Positions 1 to 9,873 of a DNA stretch of 33,359 nucleotides are shown here, in pieces. Under the pieces are notes generated by a model that did not search any database, was not told the origin of the DNA, and saw nothing but the letters and a program-made list of their open reading frames with translations. The stretch is taken from the NCBI GenBank assembly GCA_036897095.1, contig JAYMSP010001324.1:1-33359 (forward strand), given 5' to 3'. Position 1 is the stretch's first letter. Every line of letters starts with the position of its first letter. A program made the translations under genes and the position numbers. This DNA is from Plantago elongata (Eukaryota; Streptophyta; Magnoliopsida; Lamiales; Plantaginaceae).

Positions 1-42
1 GGAAGGGCGATCGCCTTACCGCCTTGGCGCCGTCGCCCTTCC
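1..42. repeat. GC-rich inverted repeat at window edge
   Basis: Bases 1-10 (GGAAGGGCGA) are the reverse complement of bases 33-42, giving a 10-bp stem around a 22-base loop. Bases 6-15 are themselves a palindrome (GGCGATCGCC). The stretch is sharply GC-rich against the AT-rich DNA that follows. It could be the end of a DNA transposon or part of a repeat cut by the edge; the rest lies outside the window. Confidence 0.5.
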
Positions 43-871
43 GCCTTATAAATATTAAAATTAAAAAAATACAATATTAATAAAAAAATTAATTTTTTCT
101 TTTAAAATATTTTAAAATTAAAATATTTTTTAAAGAATTGCTTATTTTTTTACTTTTATATTTTAAAATATAACAAAATAAATATATTAATTTTTTATTT
201 TTTATCTGCTGTCTGACAGGATCGGTGAGGTCGTAGAAAAGTCTATTATGTTAATGACTTTTTGCTTACTTGTTTATATTTTCCTTCCATACTATTTGTG
301 TATTTTTCCTTCAAATCGATCCTAAATTCATTTCATTATCTTTAAAAGTACAAATTATTGTCCAATACACAACTATACCATAAGTGAGCCCGTGTTGTCA
401 TACTCTCGGGTGCACGAATAAGAATGTATCTTTTGGTTGCGTTTAATTAATAATTAGTAGCCTTTGTTAAAGAAATTAATTATACCATAATTGAATTCTC
501 CAAAGGTCCAAATGAGACGATTTCAAACCTTCCACAAAGTATAGACCTCATCTAATAACTACTTTACCACCTAATTATTTGACTAGAAGCATGCCCAAAT
601 ATTTATCACATCCAATCCTTATCATGAGGTTCAGTTGAAATCTACTTTGTTTCATTAATTACAGATGCTAAACATTATAAATTGTCCGAATTTCCAAGAC
701 ATGAGCTGTTCCCTCATGTACTAACTCATGCATTTATGATGTTTTACTCATACACAAAGCATGAAACCAAGAACCAAGTTGTTCGTCCTCATAAACTGGT
801 CCAAACTCAAAAACACCATTTCAGCTAAATCTGAAATCTTAGAGTAATAACATCAAATAGGAAATTTACTA
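43..871. other. AT-rich intergenic DNA and presumed promoter of the 872 gene
   Basis: I see no gene here. Bases 50-205 are extremely AT-rich. A TATAAAT at about 675 is a possible TATA box for the downstream ORF, but it sits nearly 200 bases before the ATG, so this is weak. Confidence 0.4.
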
Positions 872-1168
872 ATGAAGTCATCTAACCACACCCTACTAAC
901 GGTGTTACTTATGTTATTGTCGACATGTGTAGCTATACAAGGCTCCCGACATGTTCCGCCACCATTTTCACCTCCTTCGGAATTGGTTGTATTCCATCCA
1001 CTACCTGTTGAAGAGCAGTCTACTCTGCCACTACTAGAGGAGGATTACGGGATTTGGAATCCGACGCCAAAATTTGGTGGAGGAGGGTATGGAGCTCCTA
1101 TTCCTCACGCAACGAGTGCTTGTAGCTGTCCTAACTTCCCATGTGTGGTGCATGGCCAAGAGGTCTAG
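872..1168 (+). CDS. Small secreted protein, possibly cell-wall associated
   Basis: A 98-residue one-exon ORF with a classic secretory signal: MKSSNHT followed by a hydrophobic run rich in Leu and Val (about residues 8-21), with probable cleavage after the AIQG-S region. The mature part is Pro-rich (HVPPPFSPP), then acidic (about residues 46-58). It has a WNPTPKFGGGGYGAPIPH segment resembling plant 'putative cell wall protein' precursors, and it ends with three Cys (CSCPNFPC). The start is the first ATG and directly precedes the signal peptide. Seen: signal peptide, Gly/Pro-rich region and terminal Cys cluster. Inferred: apoplastic or cell-wall location. The family assignment is weak, and it could also be a secreted signalling peptide precursor. 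It stands alone, 330 bp upstream of the transposon island. Confidence 0.6.
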   Translation: MKSSNHTLLTVLLMLLSTCVAIQGSRHVPPPFSPPSELVVFHPLPVEEQSTLPLLEEDYGIWNPTPKFGGGGYGAPIPHATSACSCPNFPCVVHGQEV

Positions 1169-1497
1169 TTTGATCATTGAGAATGTGAGCTACCAAGGAC
1201 GAGTGAACTCTAACATACATGATATAGGAGTAGTATATACTCCTATTTCTAGGATAAGGCCAAGTATTTCAATTAGTGACATCTTGCTTTTAGTCTTTAA
1301 TGTTTTGAACGTGTGCTTTGATATTTGGTAGCATTGATAATTGTATATTTCTTTAGTATCAATTTGAACTTCGCTTAGTTAATAAGAAATCAGTAATATT
1401 TATTCGTTGTATTACATAAACATAACCGTACATACGTAGATCAATTCTTAATAACGGTACGCTTACAAACAAATAATAAAAATGTATTATAATTAAG

Positions 1498-1745
1498 GGC
1501 TGATTGGTTTCTAAATACAAGCCAGTGTGGTCAATGAATTTAAGTTATTTATTAACGGCCCAGTCATGATTTTTAAGTGTTTTAAGTGGTAAAAATGTGG
1601 TTTGACCGACGCATTCGATGATTAGTTTACGTTTTCGGGAGCGCGTTTGTAGGGGCCGAATTGTGCCTCCGAGACGCGCATCCAATGATTGGTTTAGTGC
1701 ATTTAACTTGTACAACGCGAATCTCTGGTGATTGGTTCGATGGAT
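1498..1745. repeat. Subterminal-type repeats with TGATTGGTT motif
   Basis: Four direct, imperfect copies of a GATTGGTTT-like motif occur at about 1502 (CTGATTGGTTTC), 1617 (GATGATTAGTTTAC), 1686 (AATGATTGGTTTAG) and 1730 (GGTGATTGGTTCG). They lie just inside a TTAAGGGCTGATTGG sequence that looks like a PIF/Harbinger-type end (TAA target site followed by GGG). Repeated motifs near an end are typical transposase-binding arrays. The matching right end was not found with confidence. Confidence 0.35.
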
Positions 1746-1969
1746 TTTAAGCTTGTAAAGTGTAAAAGGTCGAAAACACCCTTAAATTCATGGACAATTT
1801 TCAAAACTTACGAAGAACAAAACACATAATCAAATTAAACAAAACTGATATCATATTAGCCGAAGTATTAGGAGCTGGTGTTTCATGTTTGATTTGAACA
1901 TTATATGTTAGTTCTGAATCAAACTATATCATGCCTACCACCTACATTAGACTATTAATGGCAGAATAA

Positions 1970-2592
1970 TCAGACATACATCAAAATCATCATGATGACC
2001 ACTCCAATGACAACAATCAAAGTCACTCCTAAACGTGCAAACCTAGACCTGAGTAGTTTGTTTTCTGGCATGAGTGCTTTGTTCATCCCAACAAATGGTT
2101 TCGTCTCTGCAATGACAGCCATGTACTCTTCTAGTTGTGCATTTTTCTCCTCCATTTGAGACTCTATCTCTTATTAGCTTCCTCTCGGCAGCCCGCAATT
2201 CTTGCACCTTTGGCTCCAACCTCTACACAACCTATTCAGGAACAATCTTCTTATGAAGCAGGCCGGAAATTATGTTCTCAATGTGCGGGGGAAGAGGATC
2301 ATCAATCCACCTGTAGTATCCGCAACCAGAGCCGGGTACATCCTTCTACCAAACAAGGTTGAACTGAACAGTCAATTGTCGTAAAAAGACATGATATTAT
2401 AACACTTTTTATTGGAAACTTACTTACCCTAAAGGCTTGGCAACCCACGTAGCGACGTCCTGGATTCATGGTCCAGTTGACACCTTCACGAACCCTCTTT
2501 CTTGGATGACACATACAGAGCTCAATGGAAGAAATTTCTTGATCATCATTATCCAGTTCCGGGTGTGTGGAGGACCTGGTTGTATGGGACAC
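1970..2592 (-). pseudogene. GRF zinc-finger protein with C-terminal membrane helix, degraded (transposon-associated)
   Basis: Read on the minus strand, the first exon carries the front of a GRF-type zinc finger (CMCHPRKR, then WTMNPGRRYVGC). It ends at a GTAAGT donor (about 2428). The next exon starts after a TTTGGTAG acceptor near 2352 with KDVPGSGCGYYRWIDDPLPP, which supplies the rest of the finger. Directly after IVPE come two in-frame stops (E*VV*RLEPKVQEL). The coiled-coil part then shifts by one base near 2155 into MEEKNAQLEEYMA and a final Val/Ile/Met-rich membrane helix (VTLIVVIGVVIMMILMYV). The order GRF finger, coiled coil, membrane helix is known for plant GRF-domain proteins, many of them repeat-associated. 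No upstream ATG is convincing. Seen: two stops and one frameshift, so a pseudogene. Inferred: transposon cargo. Confidence 0.7.
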
Positions 2593-3037
2593 AATTGTAG
2601 ATCAATTACAATGTATTGATTTGAAAATTGAGCAGCGGTCAATTTGCAGGTTAGGGTTTCTGAAACCCTCAACTGGTATTTATCGAGAAGAAGTAGATAA
2701 ATGTTGGATGGGTCCGGACTCGGACGAGAATGCCTCAGTCAATGAGAATGAAGAGATGGATGCATACATGTGTTGCTTCGAGATAGACAAGGCTCTTGAC
2801 GAGTTCGATGATCTGTCTATTCCTCTAAGTAGGTATGATTATAAGGCTTTAAAAAATGACGATGCCGGAAAGTCTAGTAGATTTGAACCAATGACAGATC
2901 AGGAGTGGATGGATGCAGTTCGTCGTAACAAGGAGAAGGAAGCAACAAAGAAGAAGGAGTTGGATTCTACTGCTTCATCGGGTGGATCCACTAGTAGCAG
3001 GAGGAGCGGCAAGGGCAAGGGTAAGGGTAAGCGTTAG
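2567..3037 (+). CDS. Lysine/serine-rich hypothetical ORF, probably transposon-derived
   Basis: The reading frame is open over 156 codons. The first part overlaps the GRF finger on the other strand and is probably not real, so coding may start near the ATG at 2708 (MGPDSDENAS). The body is acidic (NENEEMDAYMCCFEIDKALD), followed by FEPMTDQEWMDAVRRNKEKE, a charged stretch and a Gly/Ser/Arg/Lys tail ending GKGKGKGKR, which looks like a nuclear targeting tail. The segment MTDQEWMDAVRRNKEKEATK resembles ITKDEWLAARIASEDNKAAK in the ORF at 9021-9332, suggesting relatives in one transposon gene family. I do not recognise the family. Confidence 0.35.
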   Translation: MEDLVVWDTIVDQLQCIDLKIEQRSICRLGFLKPSTGIYREEVDKCWMGPDSDENASVNENEEMDAYMCCFEIDKALDEFDDLSIPLSRYDYKALKNDDAGKSSRFEPMTDQEWMDAVRRNKEKEATKKKELDSTASSGGSTSSRRSGKGKGKGKR

Positions 3038-3488
3038 TAAAGCAAAACCGATGAAGTCTGATCATGTCATAGTTGTTGTATTTAATGCTTGATTATGTTG
3101 TCTGTTTCATGCCACATTGCTCTAATTTTCTGAACAAGACGAGCAATTAATTTATGGTAATCGAGATTGTGCAAGTATTCTTCGATTTAGTACTACTATC
3201 ATTGCATTAGTTAATAAGCTTGCATCATATTGAACAATAGTTCTTAAGATGCGAACAATTGAAACATACAACCATTAAAGTCGCTTCCTCAGAAAACTGT
3301 ACACAAAAGCTTGTCCACATTAACTTAGAGGATTAGGCAGATCATCTACGATAAGCCAACATAAATTACTTAAACATGGTAGTAAAATTGTTCATAATAA
3401 GAGAAACATAAACTAGAGTGTGGAACTTAAAAAGGATCATAATATTGTTCAACATAACAGAAACATAAACTTCCAAACATAATCAAAT
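3038..3488. other. No gene seen; downstream flank between two convergent ORFs
   Basis: AT-rich sequence between the lysine-rich ORF (plus) and the PB1-like gene (minus). It probably holds both 3' untranslated regions. I see no motif I can name. Confidence 0.4.
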
Positions 3489-4888
3489 TCAAACATTGCC
3501 TCCCAGGTTAACATTTCTCAGCTGCCTGACATGCCTTGGACGGATAGCGACATTTGCAATCACCGGAGCCCTTGGACGGGACTTATCAGTGATGTACCAT
3601 CTCTGGCCAGTCAACTCACACATGCCAATGGTTGTTGCGCCATATGTATCATCCAAAGCCTTATAACACTCAGCAAGTTCTTGGTAAGATTCAACAGGGA
3701 AATAGCCGAACACCCTTGGAACAGGAGGGAGCTCGTAGATGACATTGCCACCACCATCTCTCTAGGTGACACATTCCTGCATGTAGATCCTAACAAAGTT
3801 AACCATGTGACCATTTGCATTTGCCCACATGTTGTTCATGTCACCTCTTGTCTGGATCACGTTCAGGCCCAGTGGCAACGGTATACTATGAGCCTTCCAC
3901 CACATCCTCAGAGGTCTTCTAGCTAACCAGGCAGGCTCTCCAAGTTGATCCCCAGGATCTGATCGCAAACCTGGAATAGCATGTCCAATGGGAAAGCCAT
4001 TAGATCAACCCCGTGCACAAATTTCTTCCACCCACCATGATATTCCAATAGTCCGTTCTCATCCTCAAACCACCTGCCACCAATAGAGAGTGAAATGGTT
4101 CTCAAGTGAGGTGGAGGACCTGCCAAAAACACACGTTCTAGTAGTCAATAAGGATCTCCATAATTGGAAGCACAAAACTAGCAATTGAGATCAAGTAAAT
4201 CAACAAAGGCAATTCTAACCATGAACTCAAATTATAGTCAATAAGGGTCACCAAACAAAGTTGAACAATAACTCAAAACATCAATCTTTAGTATCTAAAA
4301 ATGATTGGTGGGCACTACCAACTTTTGCACAAGTTCATGGCTGCCAAAGTGAAGAAAGTCAAAGTTCCTAATGAAGAAGACCAAAGTCAAAGTACCAAGA
4401 CCACAATGAACACAATCATATAATGGTAGTTAATGACCATGTCAAAGTAACAAGAGCATAAAGTTTCTTAATGATGTATTTAATCAAAGGAATTCATCTC
4501 ATGACTGATTAACCATGTAACATGATAGTGTAATTAAACATATTTCATAGCACTAATGCAAGTAAGTGAAGACAGATTAGTTCAAAGTACTAGTTCCTAA
4601 ATAGAGATTAGTAACTGGAGTTCATGTCTAGTTCCTAGAGTTTTCATCATGCAAAGTTTAAAGGCACACAACATGAAAATCGCAGTTACAAAGGGAAACA
4701 CTTACATAATCTGAACTTGTTGATTTTGATCCATTTGTGAAGTGTCAAACCAAAGAAGTTTGATATGGAACCCTAAAAATATTTAGAAGAACGAAACATG
4801 AATTGAGTCACTTACCTCTCACAAGTCTTGATCCTAGTGGCGGACCTCGGCGGACGATGGTCGGAGCAGCAGAGTTGTTGGGTTCCAT
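3489..4888 (-). pseudogene. PB1-like-domain protein (MULE-type transposon N-terminal family), broken
   Basis: Two exons on the minus strand. Exon 1 (4888-4816) starts MEPNNSAAPTIVRRG and ends LVRG at a phase-1 GTAAGT donor. Exon 2 begins at 4119 after a TTTTTGGCAG acceptor. Exon 2 encodes a PB1-like fold: LSIGGRWFED, YHGGWKKFVHGVDLMAF, LRMWWKA, LNVIQTRGDMNNMW and VRIYMQ, matching the plant PB1-like domain normally found at the N-terminus of Mutator-like transposase proteins. A second conserved block follows (VFGYFP, YKALDDTYGA, GMCELTGQRWYI, RPRAPVI). There is a one-base frameshift near 3925 and one in-frame TAG at about 3762, after MQECVT. No transposase core follows; the protein ends NVNLGGNV, so this looks like a stand-alone accessory protein. 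Its diverged paralogue lies head to head at 5900-7303. Confidence 0.6.
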
Positions 4889-5899
4889 GAAGAGAATTGT
4901 GTCTGAGAGAAAGTTTTTCAAATCCAAGAAAAGTGTGCAATAATGTTGAGGCCTTTGGTCTTTTGGAGAGTTAAAGGCTGGTCATGTTAGGAGAAGACAT
5001 GTCGTTTCACCATCTTCTCACGGTTCATCATCACACCTTGGATAATGTGTTATTTTAAGTGATCCCAATTAATGTAGAGTCTCAATGCATGCAACAAAAT
5101 TATGATATGTTATGGTGTTAATTATCTCTACTTTCTTTTGTATTTTGCTATAATGGCACAGTTTGTAACATGAAGCTAGAACTAATTACATCTATTAATC
5201 TTAATAGACTGACGGCAAAGTTATGTTAGATCAACTTTGATGTCCAAAAGATGTTGGTCCATGATTTTTATGAGAACGTTTGCACGAACATAGTTTTGAC
5301 AAGAGCTTAAAACTCGAATACACTAAACTACATTTTGCATGACCAAATTTGTCATTTGAAAGACCACTTTTGATAAAATATAGCGCTGATGCAATTCATA
5401 AATTAGAAGCCTCATGTACACGATTGTACATTTCAAATGATCATACTTTCTGATTTAATCACGATATACAACGAAAGATTAAAAACTATTATGTATTATG
5501 ACAAATATTATACTATATTGATCATACTTTGTGAATATCCCGACCATTTTTTTAAATGACAAAATGTACATGATTGTACATTTGAAATGAAAGTATTTGA
5601 TAATATTTAGGACATATTACAAGCATAAGCATTTTAGACATATTATACTCTGTTTATATCTCTATAATTCAATTTAATCATCATAACTTGTATAAGTTGA
5701 AAGAGTGTTGCAGGGTGTTGTCTCGATTCTCGAGAGTCATTACACCCTTTCAATAGTCACTAAACAATATGGTTTTATCTACTCTCACATCCCTTCTCTT
5801 TCATCTCAACAATCATTGTTCTTCTTCTTTCTCCAAACTTCTACCGCAATATTCAGAGCGAAATAAATAAAAAATACAAAATTGACCAGAGAAGGCAAC
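4889..5899. other. Shared upstream region between head-to-head PB1-like genes
   Basis: About 1 kb separates the first exons of two divergent PB1-like genes. A palindromic TCTCGATTCTCGAGA lies at about 5720-5735. A TACATGATTGTACATTT motif occurs near 5567-5583, with a close copy at about 5415-5433 (TACACGATTGTACATTTC). I see no clear TATA box for either gene and no coding. Confidence 0.35.
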
Positions 5900-7303
5900 G
5901 AAACTGCGAATGGTACGCCGTTTCCGAAGAGACGAGGTCCGAAGGCATGGAAGAGGGTCATCAGAGGTTAGTGTGGCTTGACTACATATAATTGTGTACA
6001 TATGATCAAGGGCATGCATGTGTGATTTCCTTACACTTTAGCAGTTTTTTATGTTTACGTGGCTTTCTTGTTACACTTTGCGCCTTCTTTATGCAATTTT
6101 TTCTCTAACATGTTGTTTTAAAATGTTTTCCATTTTGATCCTGATATGCTAGACTTCGTTGTAGGGTTTCGTTTATGATATCAAAGTATTGTTTGATATT
6201 TTGTGATAAATCTGAGTTAGAGTACTTTAAAAATTCTTTAGATTGTTTGATTGCTATTATTATGTTAGAACTTTTTAAAACTCGAAGAATGAGATAACTA
6301 AAATAGAAGCTGAGAGATTATTAGAACTTGTACTTGTTTAGATTGACTAATTACTACTTATTGTGATTAATTATAGATTCTTGATAGAACTTCTACTGTC
6401 TTTAACTAGAAGTAACAAGAATTAACAAGAATTTATAAGGATCACCAAATTGATTTCACTAAAATCTCCAAAACAAGAAGTTATATGGTGATCCTTGATC
6501 ACAATTCTTGCTATGCAAACCCCAAAAATGTTGAATACATTGAAGATTAGTTTAAAATGGACTTGTGTTAGAATGGCATGATTAATTAGATTGAATTTTC
6601 GTGAAGATTAGTTTAAAATTCACACTATGATGTTGCTCTTACTTTGCTGGTTATAACATTCACTATTATGCTGAACCAGGACACAAAAAGGTGGAGCTCC
6701 ATCTTGGTGGCAGGTTCCATGAGATCGAGCTTAGTGAAATCTACTATTGTGGCATGATAAGGTACCTGCACTTTGTGCGCACCCACAAGTTCACCCAGGG
6801 GAATGTGTTCCAGGCTTGCACCAGGATCTCGCGCGATGAATTGCCTGGCTGCTATGATGATCACCTCCCCACCCGACTCTGCTTGCTGCTATGGAATGGG
6901 CTTACATGCTGGCTTAAGAGTCATCCAGACGGCTGAGGACATGATGGTGATGTGGCAGAATGCAAGGATGAACCATACGGACATGGTCAGGATGTATGTG
7001 CAGGACAAGGAGTTCCAGCTGCATCCTTCTACCGCACATCTCACGTATGTGATCCCCGAAGTCGTTCCTCCGCTGGTTGGGGATTTCAATCATGCGTTGT
7101 ACCAGGAGTACGGAGAGGATTACCAGGCGTGGGATGATGAGTGCGGAGCTGCCATGGTTGGCATGAAAGAGTTGAGGGGCAAGAGGTGGTACATCGACAC
7201 ATATCCCGTCTCCAGAGCCCCCGTGGTCACCAGTGTCAATCTATGTCAGAAGCGTGGAAGACAGCTTAGCCAGGTTCCAGTCCAGATTAACAAGCACCCA
7301 TGA
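5900..7303 (+). pseudogene. PB1-like-domain protein, diverged paralogue, broken
   Basis: Exon 1 ends at 5966 (PKRRGPKAWKRVIRG) with donor GTTAGT. Exon 2 starts at 6680 after GCTGAACCAG, reading HKKVELHLGGRFHE. The intron is phase 1 after Arg-Gly, exactly as in the minus-strand paralogue. The PB1-like part runs through IRYLHFV, FQACTRI and LLLWNG. A one-base shift near 6898-6902 then moves the frame to LHAGLRVIQTAEDMMVMW and VRMYVQ. The second conserved block matches the paralogue: DYQAWDDECGAAMVGMKELR, GKRWYIDT, SRAPVVTSVNL. The protein ends INKHP. No ATG is present in the exon 1 frame before an upstream stop, so the start is missing or lies in another exon. GC content is higher than in its surroundings from 6690 to 7290. 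Confidence 0.55.
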
Positions 7304-8182
7304 ACTTAGGATGTAATTTCATGGTTCCTTATGCACCACCAGAACAATTTAACTACTATTTTGAACTTGTTTTATGTTTTAATTATGTCTTTAATTTTGG
7401 CACCATAGGACAAGTCTTTCATTTCATGCACCAAATGGACAAGTCTTATGCTTTTTGTGGATGTAATTATGTGTGTGAATTGGCTTGTCACTTGTTAATT
7501 TTGGATGACCAACTGTTGGTCCTATTTTAGCTTCATATTTTGTTTGAATATATGTGTGCCATGTAGTATGCTGCATTTTGTCACTTGCTATCAAATCACA
7601 ATCTATTGATTCTTGATTCTTAACAAAAATGCTTGGTAAGCCTTAAATCAATTATGCCAACTACCAAACTGATCTCTTTTATGTAACCATAAATTTGAGA
7701 GCTTTCAAAGGTCTCCTTTGTTGTAATTGCAATCAATTTTGCCCCATTCATCTAAATCCTTCATTGCTTGCAAACAAGAATGATCAGCCTGTTTGCTTCT
7801 TTGTTGCTTCCAATTAAATGTCTGATCCGCATGACTACACATTTGAAGAAGATATTGAAAAGTTTAAGATAACTCAATCTCACTTGTATCAAGAAATCAA
7901 CTGAAAATATTCATCATCAATGATACTTTGCATGTATAAGGAATTTTCCACATTCAATAGTCAATGTCTTCTGTACTCAAATTACCAGAAATGCTAATTC
8001 GTAATCAAAGCTCTGGAATTATAGGTGGAAAGCTAGTTTATTTCAATTTGACTACAATTGATTGAGTATACACACAACTGTTGTACACGTTTCATGTAGT
8101 TGCTATTCATAAATGCAACGGTTTTGTTGGCTCGTATGATCCCGTTTACTAGCAAACTTTAAGGTATCACGTACACTGACTC
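7304..8182. other. No gene seen; downstream flank and promoter of the 8268 gene
   Basis: AT-rich sequence with no conserved ORF. The open frame at 7300-7530 is Phe/Cys/Leu-rich and looks like chance. The last part leads to the TATA box at 8183. Confidence 0.4.
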
Positions 8183-8190
8183 TATAAATA
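8183..8190 (+). promoter_or_regulatory. TATA box upstream of the Myb/SANT-like gene
   Basis: TATAAATA in the context CTCTATAAATAGGGC, 78 bases before the ATG at 8268, with a leader rich in C, A and T. Spacing and sequence fit a plant core promoter; the expected start site is about 8215-8220. Confidence 0.6.
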
Positions 8191-8267
8191 GGGCTTCTCC
8201 TTCCACTTCTATCCTCCACAACAAAGCAATAGACTACTCTAACTAAGACACGCAAAAAAAAAAATCA

Positions 8268-9332
8268 ATGTCTCCACCTTCAATCTCTCCGACATCACGA
8301 ACCGCCCTTTATTGGGCACAAGACATGATGTTCTACGGGAAAGAGTTTCCTAAAGAGCATGTCGAGGCTTTGGTCATAGGGCTAGAAGAAATTGCTCAAG
8401 ATAAAATCATCGCTTGGGCTTATCCAATGGAAACCAAGGTTGTTTTTTGTGAAATGAACACGACTTTGAAGAACCGGTTCGGCGTGGAGTATACTATTAA
8501 GGCTATCGAAGAAGTGGTGAGCAAAATGTGACAGCGTCATACTATGCTCTAAAAATTGATGAATACCCAGGGATGGTGCTGAACAAGTTCATAGCTGGTG
8601 ATGGTGTGTGGGAAAAACTCATGGAGGTACAATATCTTTGTAGGAGGTTTTCATTTACATCTTATTTTTACTAACTTTCGCACTTTACTAGCCTAATCTA
8701 ACAAGTTCCAATTGTATTAGCAGGAGGATCAGAGGTCCTTATGGTACCTTCAAATAGGTGATCCTCTATGGCATGATCTCAGGCAGGTTTTCGAAGGTCC
8801 AAGCTTTGGTGTTGCGAACAATACACTGGAGTTGTACTCCAATAGCTCACATGACACCACATGACACTCAATCGATTCGTTTGCAGGGAGGCATGAATCT
8901 TGACAATGTGGTTGTGTATGCACGCCCAAAGTTGGTGTCTCCCTGTGGCCCGTACAACCACTCGGTGTGGAATTCTCCCGAAAACAGGATCTACCAAAGT
9001 TCTTGTGGGAGTAGGACCTAATGTCTCCAGCTGTGCAACGCCCTTTGAGGTTCACTCTCTCTTCACCTGGCAATAGTTTGCTCAGTATCACAAAGGATGA
9101 GTGGTTGGCTGCCAGAATTGCAAGTGAAGACAACAAGGCTGCGAAGAAGAAAATCTTGTTTGATGACTTTACACTCTCTCCGGGCTCGTCTTCGGACTCA
9201 AACAAGGTGGTTAAGGTGGAGGAAAATGTGGCTAAGGATGCGGAGAAGGAGGAGGTTCTTGAGGTGAAGGTTGAAAAGGGTAGCACATTTGCTAGACTTG
9301 CTCCAAAGTTCAACAAGAGACCACAAGACTAG
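8268..9332 (+). pseudogene. Probable Myb/SANT-like (Harbinger-partner type) protein, frameshifted
   Basis: The ATG at 8268 opens 87 codons (MSPPSISPTSRTALYWAQD to EEVVSKM). A one-base shift in the AAAATGTG tract at about 8525-8530 then continues VTASYYALKIDEYPGM and IAGDGVWEKLME to a GTACAA donor (8627). After the acceptor at 8721-8723 the frame resumes as EDQRSLWYLQIGDPLWHDLR then QVFEGPSFG. The pattern of an N-terminal three-helix region, then VWEKLM, then a 'PLWHDLRQVFEG' block resembles the plant Myb/SANT-like domain, whose end normally reads like 'pyydlL..iFG'. The 3' part (9021-9332, SITKDEWLAARIASEDNKAA, then an acidic and Lys-rich tail ending KFNKRPQD) is probably its C-terminus, reached after a further frame change or small intron near 8865-9020. 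The family call is by pattern only. Confidence 0.45.
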
Positions 9333-9873
9333 TTCTAGTGGACTTGAATGAAACAGCCACCCATGTTCTTCTCATTTTATAGGCCATAGTGTTTCTATTT
9401 TCCTAACTAGAAATCACTTGATTCGTGGTCTTTTGTTCATGTGCTAGGTCGACTTCTATTGTGTTGTTTTTAGGTTCTTTGTTATTGCCCTTTAGTTTGG
9501 AAGTCATGATTCACCATGTCATTTCACAGTTTCAAAGCATGGATTAGTGGACTGTTTCTTATTAAATTGCAAGCTCAATATCTAGTGCAAATCATGCATA
9601 AACCATATAAAACACAATAAATACCAGATTAAGCATCATAAAAGGTCAATAGATTATATTACAAAATCCTAAGAGAATTAGAGATCACAAGTCTTGACAC
9701 CAAATTAAAGTCTTTGTACCATTGCACAAGGAATCACACATCATTGCAAAAATTACCAGTACAAAAGTTAAGTTACATGGAGTAGACAACAAATAGACAA
9801 AAAAACAATTACTTGATCATGGCTCCTCACTCCATCTTTGCAATGGTTGGTATGACTTTCAATACCAGTCACC
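9333..9873. other. No gene seen; presumed left flank of the Harbinger element
   Basis: AT-rich DNA between convergent coding regions. Transcripts from 8268 (plus) and 11137 (minus) would both end here. The left terminal inverted repeat of the Harbinger element should lie here, but I could not identify it. Confidence 0.35.

Noticed and set aside
8750..9316. 188-codon minus-strand open frame
   Set aside because: It lies opposite the Myb/SANT-like gene, is Ser/Phe/Leu-rich, and has no recognisable domain; likely a shadow.
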